DNA of 19,872 bases from Thermoplasmatota archaeon (GTDB lineage: Archaea > Thermoplasmatota > E2 > DHVEG-1): contig JALHTX010000345.1 of NCBI GenBank assembly GCA_022866015.1, positions 1 to 19,872 of the forward strand, given 5' to 3'. Below the pieces are notes generated by a model. The model made no database searches. It worked only from the letters and a program-made list of their open reading frames with translations, and had not been told where the DNA came from. Numbering within the stretch: the stretch's first letter is position 1; each line of letters begins with the position of its first letter. Shown here in pieces: positions 1 to 7,832 of this stretch. The translations under genes were made by a program, and so were the position numbers.

Positions 1-794
1 ACAAGGAAATGATCCTCCCAAAGATGTAACCCATCATGCTGATCACAATCAGTGGATACACCAGGTCCACACATCTCAGTAAGACCATAAATATCATGTA
101 CATCCATATTCCATGCATCTTGAATACGTTTCTTTAGACCAGGTGTAAAAATCTCAGCACCAAAGAGACCATTACGCACCTTAAGTTTATGTAAATCTAT
201 ATTGATTTCATGAGCGACTTGTGAAAGATGCATAGCATAACTTGCAACTCCGCTGATAAATGTTGTACCATAATATTGCATAATTTTTAGCTGACGTTCA
301 GATTGCCCCATACCACTGGGTATAACCATTGCACCTACTTTCTGTGCACCATAATGAAAACCAAAGGCACCAGTAAAGGTACCATATGGAATAGGGTTTT
401 GAAAAACATCTTTTTTGGTAAGGCCACTCATAGAAAGGCATCTTGCCATAACCTCAGACCAAACCTCAATATCATGCGGTGTATAACAAGCAGTAACAGG
501 AACACCAGTTGTACCAGAAGATGCATGTAGTTCAATACAATTATCTAAAGAAGTGGCCATCATACCAAATGGTGCATTATCCCAAAGATCATATTTAGTT
601 GTAAAAGGAAGTTTTCTAATATCCTCTAGATTTTTAATATCCTCGGGTTTTATTTTTAGTTCCTTGAATTTCTTCTGATAAAATGGAACTGTATCATAGA
701 CTAGATGGACGGTTTCACGTAATCTTTTATGTTGTAACTCTTTTATTTTCTCTCGAGGCATTGTTTCAATTTTTTTATTAAACATAAAGCCCAT
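1..794 (-). CDS. Phenylacetate-CoA ligase (PaaK) family protein, 3' end outside window
   Basis: This is an adenylate-forming CoA ligase of the PaaK family. The family activates aryl-acetates such as phenylacetate or indoleacetate to CoA thioesters in the cytoplasm; in archaea it often works after 2-oxoacid:ferredoxin oxidoreductases. About 264 residues are visible, so roughly 60% of the usual 430. I translated it by hand from the reverse strand. The phosphate-binding loop SSGTTG lies at residues 92-97, preceded by the N-terminal FYQKKF region typical of PaaK. Near the window edge there is an adenylation motif YGLTEMCGPG. The start chosen is the ATG at 794. An in-frame ATG at 785 is an alternative, and neither has a clear Shine-Dalgarno site. 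The gene is divergent from rpl15e. The exact substrate cannot be told from the sequence. Confidence 0.9.
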   Translation of the reverse strand, partial: MGFMFNKKIETMPREKIKELQHKRLRETVHLVYDTVPFYQKKFKELKIKPEDIKNLEDIRKLPFTTKYDLWDNAPFGMMATSLDNCIELHASSGTTGVPVTACYTPHDIEVWSEVMARCLSMSGLTKKDVFQNPIPYGTFTGAFGFHYGAQKVGAMVIPSGMGQSERQLKIMQYYGTTFISGVASYAMHLSQVAHEINIDLHKLKVRNGLFGAEIFTPGLKKRIQDAWNMDVHDIYGLTEMCGPGVSTDCDQHDGLHLWEDHFL

Positions 795-865
795 AACTTG
801 TTTTCCCCGACCGTTGAATTATAAATACTCTTATAAACTTTAGTGACAAAATAATTAAGGAAAAG

Positions 866-875
866 TTTTAAATAA
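866..875 (+). promoter_or_regulatory. BRE/TATA promoter of rpl15e
   Basis: TTTTAAATAA preceded by the purine-rich AAAAG gives a BRE/TATA arrangement. The TATA centre is near 870, which predicts a start of transcription near 896 and a leader of about 34 bases. That leader contains the Shine-Dalgarno core GGTG at 918-921, eight bases before the ATG. The same TTTAAATA core recurs before pfk and the 9418 gene. Confidence 0.6.
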
Positions 876-929
876 TAATTTCCCTTCCTACGTTTTTACC
901 AACAGATAAGAAATTAAGGTGTAATATTT

Positions 930-1517
930 ATGGTTAAAAGTATGTACGACTATGTCGGGGATCAATGGAAAAAACCAGATATAACCTATCAATCACCACA
1001 ACAACAAAGACTTATACAGTGGAGAAAAGAAGAAAATTTTTTAAGAATTGAAAAACCAACACGAATCGATAGAGCACGAAACCTTGGATACAAAGCAAAA
1101 CCAGGTTATACCGTTGTCCGTGCCCATGTAAGACGTGGTGGACTTCGCAAACATGCAATTAGAAAAGGTCGTAAACCATCTGCAAAAGGTATTAGTAAAA
1201 TTACAATGGGTAAAAATACACAGAGAATTGCAGAAGAAAGAACAGCAAAACGCTATCCAAATATGGAAGTATTAAATAGTTACTGGGTAGGTGTTGATGG
1301 TAAAAATTATTTTTATGAAATAATACTTGTAGATCCAGTTCACCCAGCCATTATGAAAGATCCAAAAATAAACTGGATTAGCGATATTTCACATAAAAGA
1401 AGAGTACTTCGAGGAAGAACAAGTGCTGGACAAAGAGGCCGAGGACTACATAAAAAAGGCCGTGGCGCTGAAAAAGTAAGGCCTAGCATACGTGCTCATC
1501 AAAATAAAGGAAAATAA
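930..1517 (+). CDS. rpl15e: 50S ribosomal protein L15e
   Basis: eL15 is a large-subunit ribosomal protein specific to archaea and eukaryotes that binds 23S rRNA. At 195 residues it has about the usual length. The start region MYDYVGDQWKKP, the RPTRIDRARNLGYKAKPGY-like core (here residues 43-61) and the basic C-terminal tail with GRGLHKKGRGAEKVRPS are family hallmarks. The ATG at 930 has GGTG at 918-921. A second ATG at 942 (residue 5) matches the conserved N-terminus of many homologues and could also be used. The gene has its own promoter, stands alone between a divergent PaaK-type gene and a convergent UspA gene, and ends in a T-run. Confidence 0.97.
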   Translation: MVKSMYDYVGDQWKKPDITYQSPQQQRLIQWRKEENFLRIEKPTRIDRARNLGYKAKPGYTVVRAHVRRGGLRKHAIRKGRKPSAKGISKITMGKNTQRIAEERTAKRYPNMEVLNSYWVGVDGKNYFYEIILVDPVHPAIMKDPKINWISDISHKRRVLRGRTSAGQRGRGLHKKGRGAEKVRPSIRAHQNKGK

Positions 1518-1525
1518 ATCCTTTC

Positions 1526-1533
1526 TTTTTTTT
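1526..1533 (+). terminator. T-run terminator after rpl15e
   Basis: Eight consecutive T residues begin nine bases after the rpl15e stop codon. Archaeal RNA polymerase terminates on such oligo-T tracts without needing a hairpin. It overlaps the stop codon of the convergent usp gene. Confidence 0.5.
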
Positions 1534-1939
1534 ATCTTACAACCATGACAGGTTTTGCAGCATACTGAACTACTTTATTTGCAACGCTACCGATTAAATA
1601 CTGACCTAGTTCACTTTGTCCTTTGCAACCTAGAACAATTAAATCAACATTAAGTCGGTTTGCAACATCAATAATTACTGAAGCAGGATCTCCTTGTTCA
1701 ACCATTCCTTTGATATCAAATTCATGTTCGCCAAGATCTAGTATAGCTTGATCGACTAAATTCTTAGCTTTTGTTTTCAAAAAATTATATGCATTAGCAT
1801 CGACAAATGTTTTATCCTCGGGGCTTGGAACAACAGCAAGAAGTATTATCTCACCATATTCCCCTAAAAGCATCATAGCACGGTTCAGAGCTTTTTCAGA
1901 TCCTTCACTACCATCAAAACCGATAAGTATCTTATTCAT
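1532..1939 (-). CDS. Universal stress protein UspA family
   Basis: A single-domain, 135-residue UspA-fold protein, the usual size. It starts with the nucleotide-contacting strand ILIGFDGSEGSEKAL (residues 4-18). It carries the full ATP-binding signature G-x2-G-x9-G-S at residues 104-118 (G104, G107, G117, S118), which marks the ATP-binding subfamily. It ends in the dimer-forming strand PVMVV. These are cytoplasmic ATP-dependent switch proteins of mostly unknown targets. It lies 18 bases after cysS on the same strand with no clear promoter in the gap, so it is probably co-transcribed. Only a weak GG lies before its ATG. The link with cysS gives no specific functional clue. Confidence 0.93.
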   Translation of the reverse strand: MNKILIGFDGSEGSEKALNRAMMLLGEYGEIILLAVVPSPEDKTFVDANAYNFLKTKAKNLVDQAILDLGEHEFDIKGMVEQGDPASVIIDVANRLNVDLIVLGCKGQSELGQYLIGSVANKVVQYAAKPVMVVR

Positions 1940-1957
1940 AGCAAACCAAATATTTTT

Positions 1958-3448
1958 CTAAATCATTTTTTTTCTCCACACCGGTCCCTCTGCTGTATCT
2001 TGAATCTCAAAGCCAAGCCTATCAAGATTGTTTCTAATACTATCTGCAGTATTCCAATCTTTTTTGTTTCTTGCCTCCTCTCTAGCTTCAAGGAGTAAAT
2101 CTATTACATCTTCAATAGTTTTTCCTTCAACGTCTGTTGTGTACGAACTAGCAAATTTTCTTAATTGTTTTAAAATATCATCATGGATTTTTCCATAATC
2201 CTTTTTTTCATCCTGAAATAATGTCAAAATGTTACCAAGCTTGATAAATGTATCATGTGCTTTTTTACAAATATTAGAATTAGGATTTTTTACTTTTTCA
2301 AAAAAACGATTACCTGTGTTTACAAAATCAAAAATACTACTTACAGCTTGAGGAGTATTAAAATCATCGTCCATTGCAGATTCAAAACTAGATTTAAACT
2401 CAGAAATCGCCTCATCAAACTCTTTGTTTGCATCCTCAGAACTTTTTTCTTTTTTAGCAATACATTCCTCAAGTTTTTCCTTAATACGATAAATCCTATC
2501 AAGACCTTTTTTAGAATTCTCTAGTGCTTTTTCAGAAAAATCAGGCGGACTACGATAATGGGCTTGTGCAAAAAAGAAACGAACAACTTCAGGTTCCCAA
2601 CGACTAAGCAAGTCTTTAACATTAACAATATTGCCGATGCTCTTGCTCATTTTTTCCCCATTAATAGTCAACAAACCGATATGTATCCAGTATCTAGCAA
2701 ACTCTTTACCAGTAGCAGCCTCTGCTTGTGCTATTTCGTTTTCATGATGAGGAAAACGAAGATCCATACCACCACCATGAATATCAAAAGGAAGACCCAA
2801 AAACTTACTGCTCATAGCACTACATTCAATATGCCAACCAGGACGACCCCTCCCCCAAGGACTAGCCCAACTAGGCTCACCAGGTTTTGAAGATTTCCAG
2901 AGGGCAAAATCAAAAGGATTATGTTTTTTATCCTCTGGATCAATACGAACCCCGCTCATAAGATCATCAAGTTTTTGTCCTGAGAGCTTACCATACTCAG
3001 TAAATTTTTCAACACTAAAATACACATCACCATCAGATTCATAACCATAGCCTTTTTTGATTATCTCTTCAGTGAGTTTTATCATATCATCAATAGTTTC
3101 AGAAGCTTTCGGATACAAATCAGCTCGACGAATACCCAAATGATCGAGATCATCCAGGCATTTAGTAGTAAACTTTTTAGAATATTCTAAAGGATCTACA
3201 CCCTCACGATTAGCAGCAGCAATAATTTTATCATCGACATCGGTAATATTTTGGACATAAGTAACCTTAAAACCTTTATACTCAAAATAACGACGAATAA
3301 TATCAAAAGCAAAATATGTACGAGCATGACCAATATGTGCATCAGAATAAACAGTCATACCACAAACATACATCTTGATTTTACCTTTTTCGACAGGTTT
3401 AAAATCTTCTTTTTTCCTTGTTAAACTATTATATATTTTTAGTGTCAT
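1958..3448 (-). CDS. cysS: Cysteinyl-tRNA synthetase
   Basis: Class I synthetase that charges tRNA(Cys), 496 residues. The HIGH motif is at 38-41 and KMSKS at 266-270. The four zinc ligands used for cysteine recognition are all present as C29, C209, H234 and E238, at nearly the positions known from E. coli CysRS. The C-terminal part has the DALR-type helical domain and ends with a GPVWRK motif. The start is taken as the ATG at 3448 because GAGGG at 3454-3458 sits five bases before it. An upstream in-frame TTG at 3460 would overlap that site. Its presence means the cell does not depend solely on the SepRS/SepCysS route for Cys-tRNA. It is divergent from pfk and followed by usp. Confidence 0.97.
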   Translation of the reverse strand: MTLKIYNSLTRKKEDFKPVEKGKIKMYVCGMTVYSDAHIGHARTYFAFDIIRRYFEYKGFKVTYVQNITDVDDKIIAAANREGVDPLEYSKKFTTKCLDDLDHLGIRRADLYPKASETIDDMIKLTEEIIKKGYGYESDGDVYFSVEKFTEYGKLSGQKLDDLMSGVRIDPEDKKHNPFDFALWKSSKPGEPSWASPWGRGRPGWHIECSAMSSKFLGLPFDIHGGGMDLRFPHHENEIAQAEAATGKEFARYWIHIGLLTINGEKMSKSIGNIVNVKDLLSRWEPEVVRFFFAQAHYRSPPDFSEKALENSKKGLDRIYRIKEKLEECIAKKEKSSEDANKEFDEAISEFKSSFESAMDDDFNTPQAVSSIFDFVNTGNRFFEKVKNPNSNICKKAHDTFIKLGNILTLFQDEKKDYGKIHDDILKQLRKFASSYTTDVEGKTIEDVIDLLLEAREEARNKKDWNTADSIRNNLDRLGFEIQDTAEGPVWRKKMI

Positions 3449-3484
3449 GATAGCCCTCAATTATAAAATGGCTAATATGGAGAA

Positions 3485-3494
3485 AAATATATAC
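3485..3494 (-). promoter_or_regulatory. TATA box for cysS
   Basis: On the minus strand GTATATATTT is centred about 41 bases before the cysS ATG, which predicts a leader of roughly 16 bases carrying the GAGGG site. Inferred from pattern and spacing only. Confidence 0.4.
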
Positions 3495-3518
3495 TTTACT
3501 AATAAAGCATACAAATCC

Positions 3519-3526
3519 TTTAAATA
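3519..3526 (+). promoter_or_regulatory. TATA box for the pfk-fba operon
   Basis: TTTAAATA preceded by CC, the same core as at 867-874 and 9389-9396. Its centre is 38 bases before the pfk ATG, predicting a leader of about 13 bases with GAAGGT close to the 5' end. Confidence 0.55.
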
Positions 3527-3560
3527 TGCTTTTCCTATGCAAAAGTGAAGGTTAAAGTTT

Positions 3561-4616
3561 ATGGAAATAACTAATTCAAAAAAGGAACAAATTGCAGTAC
3601 TTACTGGAGGCGGGGATGCTCCAGGTTTAAATGCTGTTATAAGAGGTCTTACTACAAAGGCAAAAAGATATGGTTACGATGTTCTAGGTCTTTGTGATGG
3701 ATGGGCAGGAGTACTTGATGGGGGCAAAGAAAAACCCCTCGATCTAGATGAAGTAGAAGATATTCATATGATAGGCGGAACAATTTTAGGTTCATCAAGA
3801 ACCAATCCGTATAAAGTTGAAAAGGGTGTAGAACAAGTTAAAAGAAATCTTGTCAGACTCAACTGTAAATATCTTGTAGCAATAGGAGGCGAAGATACCC
3901 TTGGAGTTGCAGCTAAACTTTACAAAGATGGAATAAAAGTAGTAGGTGTACCAAAAACAATTGATAATGATTTATCTGAAACAGATTATACCTTTGGTTT
4001 TGATACAGCAGTTACTCGTGCATCAGAAGCAATAAGAAACCTTCATACAACGGCAAAATCACATCACAGAGTAATTATTGTTGAAGTGATGGGAAGACAT
4101 GCAGGTTGGATAACTCTTGAAGCAGGAATCGCAGGCGGAGCTCATGCGATACTTATTCCAGAAGAAGAATTTGACATGGACATGCTTGTAAAAATAATAA
4201 AAAATCGAGAGGCAAAGGAAAAGAATTATACAATTATTGCAACATCTGAAGGTGCAAAACCAAGAGGCGGAGATATCAAATGGAAAGATCAAAAAGTTGA
4301 TGCATTTGGCCATAAAATTCTAGGCGGAATTTCAGAGCAACTCGCAAAGAAACTTGAGGAACTCACTGGTAAAGAATGTAGACACGTAGTTTTAGGTCAC
4401 TTGCAAAGAGCAGGAGCACCAACTGCGTTTGATATCAATTTAGGAACACGTTTTGGAATCTTTGCAGCAGATATGATAAAAAAGGGTGAATTTGGAAAAA
4501 TGGCAGCCCTTCACGGCACCCAAGTAATTCCAATACCACTTGAAGCTGCGGTTGGAAAATTAAAGACAGTTCCAAAAGAAAGATTTGCTGAAGCAAAAAT
4601 ATTTTATGAATTATAA
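3561..4616 (+). CDS. PfkA-family 6-phosphofructokinase, pyrophosphate-type active site
   Basis: Phosphorylates fructose 6-phosphate to fructose 1,6-bisphosphate. At 351 residues it is a normal-length, single-domain PfkA protein. Seen: the phosphate loop TGGGDAPGLNAVIR (15-28), GGED (109-112), PKTIDND (131-137) with the catalytic Asp at 135, and MGRHAGW (177-183). The residue after GGE is Asp112, where ATP-dependent PfkA enzymes carry Gly (E. coli Gly104). Lys132 replaces the Gly of PGTIDND (E. coli Gly124). In this family Asp plus Lys marks the pyrophosphate-dependent enzymes, which are reversible; the GGEDT form occurs in the PPi-PFK of Amycolatopsis. PPi as donor is therefore likely but not proven. 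It has a near promoter and is followed 11 bases later by fba, forming a two-gene glycolysis/gluconeogenesis operon. Confidence 0.93.
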   Translation: MEITNSKKEQIAVLTGGGDAPGLNAVIRGLTTKAKRYGYDVLGLCDGWAGVLDGGKEKPLDLDEVEDIHMIGGTILGSSRTNPYKVEKGVEQVKRNLVRLNCKYLVAIGGEDTLGVAAKLYKDGIKVVGVPKTIDNDLSETDYTFGFDTAVTRASEAIRNLHTTAKSHHRVIIVEVMGRHAGWITLEAGIAGGAHAILIPEEEFDMDMLVKIIKNREAKEKNYTIIATSEGAKPRGGDIKWKDQKVDAFGHKILGGISEQLAKKLEELTGKECRHVVLGHLQRAGAPTAFDINLGTRFGIFAADMIKKGEFGKMAALHGTQVIPIPLEAAVGKLKTVPKERFAEAKIFYEL

Positions 4617-4627
4617 GGTGAAAAAAT

Positions 4628-5641
4628 ATGCCACTTGTCCCGATGAGACAAATACTAGATGAAGCAGCAAAAAAAGGCTATGGAGTGCCACATTTTAATG
4701 TAAACAACATGGAGCAAGCACAAGCTATCATGCGAGGCGCTGAGGAAGTAAAATCTCCTGTTATAATGGCAGCATCAAAAGGAGCTCTAAAATATTCTGA
4801 TATGTTATTTTTGAGAAACATTATGAATGCTTGTATCGAAAAATATCCAAAACTGCCTATAGCGCTTCACCTTGACCATGGAACAAGTGTAGATATATGC
4901 CAGACAGCAATTCATCTAGGTTTTTCATCTGTTATGATGGATGGTTCCTTGCAAGAAGATGGAAAAACACCAAGAGATTTTGACAGCAACATAGAGATTA
5001 CCAGAGAAGTAGTAAATCTTGCTCATCCTTTAGGAGTAACAGTTGAAGGTGAACTAGGATGCCTTGGAGGAATTGAAGATGGGATAGGCTCCGGTCAAGA
5101 AAAACTAACAGATCCTGACAAAGTAAAAGAGTTTGTAGAAAAAACAAAGGTTGATGCACTAGCCGTTGCAATAGGAACAAGCCATGGAGCATATAAATTT
5201 AAAATAAAACCAGATCCAGATAAAAACCTACTTGCAATGGATATTATTAGAAGAATTCATGAGCTTTGCCCAGACTTACATATGGTAATGCATGGCTCAT
5301 CATCAGTACCACAAGAATTAATCGCTCAGATAAATAAATATGGTGGTGCAATTCCAGAGACATATGGAGTACCGCTATGGGCTATAAAAGAAGGGATTAA
5401 AGCAGGTGTAAGAAAGGTAAATGTCGACACTGATCTAAGACTTGCAGTAACTGCCACTATTAGAAAATACATGAAAGAACACCCTGAGCAATTTGATCCA
5501 AGGAAATATCTAGAGCCGTCAAGAGATGCAATGAAACAAATCATAATGGAACGTTACATTAAGTTTGGCAGTGCAGGTCATGCATTTGATTATGAGCCTA
5601 TGACTCTTGAAGATATGAGAAAATTCTATGAAAATGAATAA
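4628..5641 (+). CDS. fba: Class II fructose-bisphosphate aldolase
   Basis: Zinc-dependent aldolase that cleaves fructose 1,6-bisphosphate to glyceraldehyde 3-phosphate and dihydroxyacetone phosphate, and the reverse. At 337 residues it fits the class IIB subgroup. HLDHG at 81-85 supplies the catalytic Asp83 and zinc ligand His84. VEGELG (139-144) gives a conserved Glu. GTSHG (183-187) and MHGSS (221-225) hold the other two zinc histidines, 186 and 222. NVDTDLR near residue 265 is the phosphate-binding segment. The ATG is preceded by GGTGA seven bases upstream, immediately after the pfk stop. The two genes thus encode consecutive glycolytic steps. Most archaea use a different, class I or FBP aldolase/phosphatase enzyme, so the bacterial-type pair may have been acquired. 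Confidence 0.95.
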   Translation: MPLVPMRQILDEAAKKGYGVPHFNVNNMEQAQAIMRGAEEVKSPVIMAASKGALKYSDMLFLRNIMNACIEKYPKLPIALHLDHGTSVDICQTAIHLGFSSVMMDGSLQEDGKTPRDFDSNIEITREVVNLAHPLGVTVEGELGCLGGIEDGIGSGQEKLTDPDKVKEFVEKTKVDALAVAIGTSHGAYKFKIKPDPDKNLLAMDIIRRIHELCPDLHMVMHGSSSVPQELIAQINKYGGAIPETYGVPLWAIKEGIKAGVRKVNVDTDLRLAVTATIRKYMKEHPEQFDPRKYLEPSRDAMKQIIMERYIKFGSAGHAFDYEPMTLEDMRKFYENE

Positions 5642-5674
5642 AATTCGGATTTATGCCCTTTTTCAACCTTCAAT

Positions 5675-5682
5675 TTTATATA
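5675..5682 (+). promoter_or_regulatory. Candidate TATA box for rpsO operon
   Basis: TTTATATA lies in the 93-base gap after fba and predicts a leader of about 31 bases that includes GGAG at 5721-5724, ten bases before the rpsO ATG. A second candidate, TTATAAAG at 5707-5714, would give a leaderless transcript; the sequence does not decide between them. Confidence 0.4.
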
Positions 5683-5734
5683 TTAAAACCTTATTCTGGT
5701 CTTACCTTATAAAGTATCTTGGAGAAAAAAAAGT

Positions 5735-6193
5735 ATGGCACGTATTCATGCGAGACGAAAAGGCAAATCTGGTTCAACTAAACCAATTGATCGTAAAAAG
5801 CATCCTGATTGGAGTAGTCTAAATACAAGAGAAGTAGAATCAAATGTAATAGATCTGGCAAAACAAGGAAAATCCACTAGTGAAATAGGTATGATACTAC
5901 GTGATCAATTTGCAGTTCCAGATGTAAAAATTGCAACTGGTAAAAACATTTCAAAAATACTTAATGCAAATAATCTTAAACCAGAAATTCCTGAAGATTT
6001 ACGTAATCTTATAAGTACTACTCTTTCTCTTCGTAAACATATAAGTGAGCACAAAAAAGATTTACATAACAAACGCAACTTACAGCTTACTGAATCCAAG
6101 ATTCGCCGTCTTTCAAAGTATTATATATCCAACGGTATACTTCCTGAAGATTGGAAATATAGCCCAGAACAAGCAAAACTATTGTTTGAATAA
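5735..6193 (+). CDS. rpsO: 30S ribosomal protein S15
   Basis: uS15 of the archaeal/eukaryotic long form, 152 residues against about 89 in bacteria, with the extra N-terminal domain. MARIHARRKGKSGS at the start is the family signature and the C-terminal helices contain LRKHISEHKKD and IRRLSKYY, which contact 16S rRNA. GGAG lies ten bases before the ATG. It heads a run rpsO - DHH nuclease - pcc1 that, from memory, is a conserved order in euryarchaea, where rps3ae usually follows. Confidence 0.97.
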   Translation: MARIHARRKGKSGSTKPIDRKKHPDWSSLNTREVESNVIDLAKQGKSTSEIGMILRDQFAVPDVKIATGKNISKILNANNLKPEIPEDLRNLISTTLSLRKHISEHKKDLHNKRNLQLTESKIRRLSKYYISNGILPEDWKYSPEQAKLLFE

Positions 6194-6195
6194 GC

Positions 6196-6235
6196 ACTAT
6201 CTTTTTTAGATAGTTACTCTTTTCCTTTTTTCTTT
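6196..6235 (+). terminator. Small hairpin plus T-rich tract after rpsO
   Basis: ACTATCT (6196-6202) and AGATAGT (6208-6214) form a perfect 7-bp stem with a five-T loop, followed by a T-rich stretch up to 6235. It may reduce or end transcription between rpsO and the nuclease gene, or act as a processing site if the operon is read through. Confidence 0.4.
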
Positions 6236-7573
6236 ATGACAAATAATTTGGAAGATATTTGTAAAAAAGCATCAGAAATTATTCTTTCTTATTCTAAATA
6301 CTCTAATATAAGAGTTGTATCGCATTACGATGCAGACGGGATATCTGCCGCAGCAATAATATGCAAAGCGCTTTATCATGCAGGTTTTAATTTTCATGCA
6401 ACACTTATGCGTAACCCTTTTAACGAAGGTCTTAAACGTATTTCAGAAGAAGAAAATGAACTTGTAATTTTTACAGATATGGGTAGTGGACAGATTGAAA
6501 CAATTGAAAAAATGAAATCACAAAGCATTATTATTGATCATCATCAACCAATTAAAAACAAAACAAATGATAATGTTTTACAGATTAATTGCAACGATTT
6601 TGGTATTAATGGAAATTACGAGGCATGTGGTGCAACACTTTCTTTTAGTGTTGCATTATCAATTGACCAAGAAAATTTTAATTTGGCATCACTTGCAATT
6701 GTAGGTGCAACAGGTGATAAACAATACATAGGTGGCTTTAAAGGATATAATCAAAAAATAATAAATGAAGCAATAAAACAAGGAATAATACGAGAAAAAA
6801 CAGCAATTAAATTGTCAAGTGAAACAATTTTTGATTCACTTTTTTACTCTATTGACCCATATTATTCAGGTATATCAGGTGATAAAACAAATATTGATAA
6901 TTTTTTAGATAATATAGGTATTGATAAAAAAACAAATGATTTAACAGATGAAAATCTTAAAAAAATACACTCATATCTTATGCTAAAATTAATTCAAAAA
7001 GGCTGCGAAAAAAATATTTTGGATACAGTAATAAGATCACGCTATTATTCTGAAAATATTGGCTTTGAATTTGAGCGTTATGCTGATCTGCTAGATGCAT
7101 GTGGTAAAAGTGGTAACAGAGGAATCGCCCTCTCTGTTGCACTTGGTGATAAAAAAATTATTTCAGATGCATTAAACGTTGAAAAAGAATACAAACAAAA
7201 AATACTTAATGAGCTAATAAAACTGGAAAAAGAAGGATTTAAAGAAAAACAAAGCTTTAGGTTTTTTAATAGTGATGATTCATCACTTGGCGGAGTAATA
7301 GGGGGTATTGCCACAAATTTTATTCTTGATATCAAAAAACCACTGCTTTCAATTGCAAAAAAAGATGGTGAAATTCATATATCCTGCAGAGGTAATCAAT
7401 ATCTTGTAAGCAAAGGTCTAGACCTTGGATATGCAATGAAAGAAGCTTCCACTAAACTTGGAGGTCATGGTGGAGGTCATGCAATAGCTAGTGGTGCGAC
7501 AATTGCTGGCGAAAAAGAAGAGGAATTTCTAAACCTTGTCGATGAAATAATTAGTAAACAAATTAAGAGTTGA
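6236..7573 (+). CDS. DHH-family single-strand nuclease, RecJ-like/GAN
   Basis: A DHH/DHHA1 phosphoesterase of 445 residues, like archaeal GAN (GINS-associated nuclease) and RecJ-like proteins, which degrade single-stranded DNA or RNA 5'-3' and associate with the CMG replication machinery. Metal-binding motifs in order: SHYDADG (29-35), FTDMGSG (79-85), IDHHQP (100-105) and ATGDKQ (158-163). The DHHA1 substrate-binding signature GGHGGGHA is at 409-416. The ATG at 6236 has no Shine-Dalgarno site, only a T/C-rich stretch. It lies after rpsO and its stop overlaps the region just before pcc1, matching the usual archaeal neighbourhood. Exact polarity and RNA versus DNA preference cannot be read from sequence. 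Confidence 0.92.
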   Translation: MTNNLEDICKKASEIILSYSKYSNIRVVSHYDADGISAAAIICKALYHAGFNFHATLMRNPFNEGLKRISEEENELVIFTDMGSGQIETIEKMKSQSIIIDHHQPIKNKTNDNVLQINCNDFGINGNYEACGATLSFSVALSIDQENFNLASLAIVGATGDKQYIGGFKGYNQKIINEAIKQGIIREKTAIKLSSETIFDSLFYSIDPYYSGISGDKTNIDNFLDNIGIDKKTNDLTDENLKKIHSYLMLKLIQKGCEKNILDTVIRSRYYSENIGFEFERYADLLDACGKSGNRGIALSVALGDKKIISDALNVEKEYKQKILNELIKLEKEGFKEKQSFRFFNSDDSSLGGVIGGIATNFILDIKKPLLSIAKKDGEIHISCRGNQYLVSKGLDLGYAMKEASTKLGGHGGGHAIASGATIAGEKEEEFLNLVDEIISKQIKS

Positions 7574-7578
7574 AAAAC

Positions 7579-7803
7579 ATGAAAGCATCTTGTGATATAA
7601 AAATTGAGTTTGAAAACCAAGAAATTGTTAAAACAGTTCTACGCTCTGTAAACGTTGATGATTTTAACTTTATAAAAAGTAATATTTCTGGTAAAAATCT
7701 TGAAGCACATATCAAAAGTAATTCTATTTCTAGCCTGCTTCATACCCTTGATGATTACCTAGCATGTGTTAGTATTGCAAGCAAGGTTGTAGATAAAGAT
7801 TAA
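7579..7803 (+). CDS. pcc1: KEOPS complex subunit Pcc1
   Basis: Small 74-residue protein matching Pcc1, the dimerisation subunit of KEOPS, which with Kae1, Bud32 and Cgi121 makes t6A at position 37 of ANN-decoding tRNAs. Seen: an alternating strand start (ASCDIKIEF), the segment VLRSVNVDD, and the C-terminal helix SISSLLHTLDDYLACVSIA, typical of Pcc1 length and pattern. The ATG at 7579 is five bases after the stop of the DHH gene; a TTG at 7570 is open but would overlap that gene. Position directly behind the RecJ-like gene supports the call. No other KEOPS gene is in the window. Confidence 0.85.
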   Translation: MKASCDIKIEFENQEIVKTVLRSVNVDDFNFIKSNISGKNLEAHIKSNSISSLLHTLDDYLACVSIASKVVDKD

Positions 7804-7832
7804 TTAGTATTTATGTTATCTTGGTTTTTATT

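Noticed and set aside
303..530. 75-codon plus-strand frame
   Set aside because: It lies antisense within the clearly coding PaaK-family gene, and its translation is low-complexity with no motif.
2558..2890. 110-codon plus-strand frame
   Set aside because: Antisense to cysS, covering its zinc-ligand and KMSKS regions; no initiation signals.
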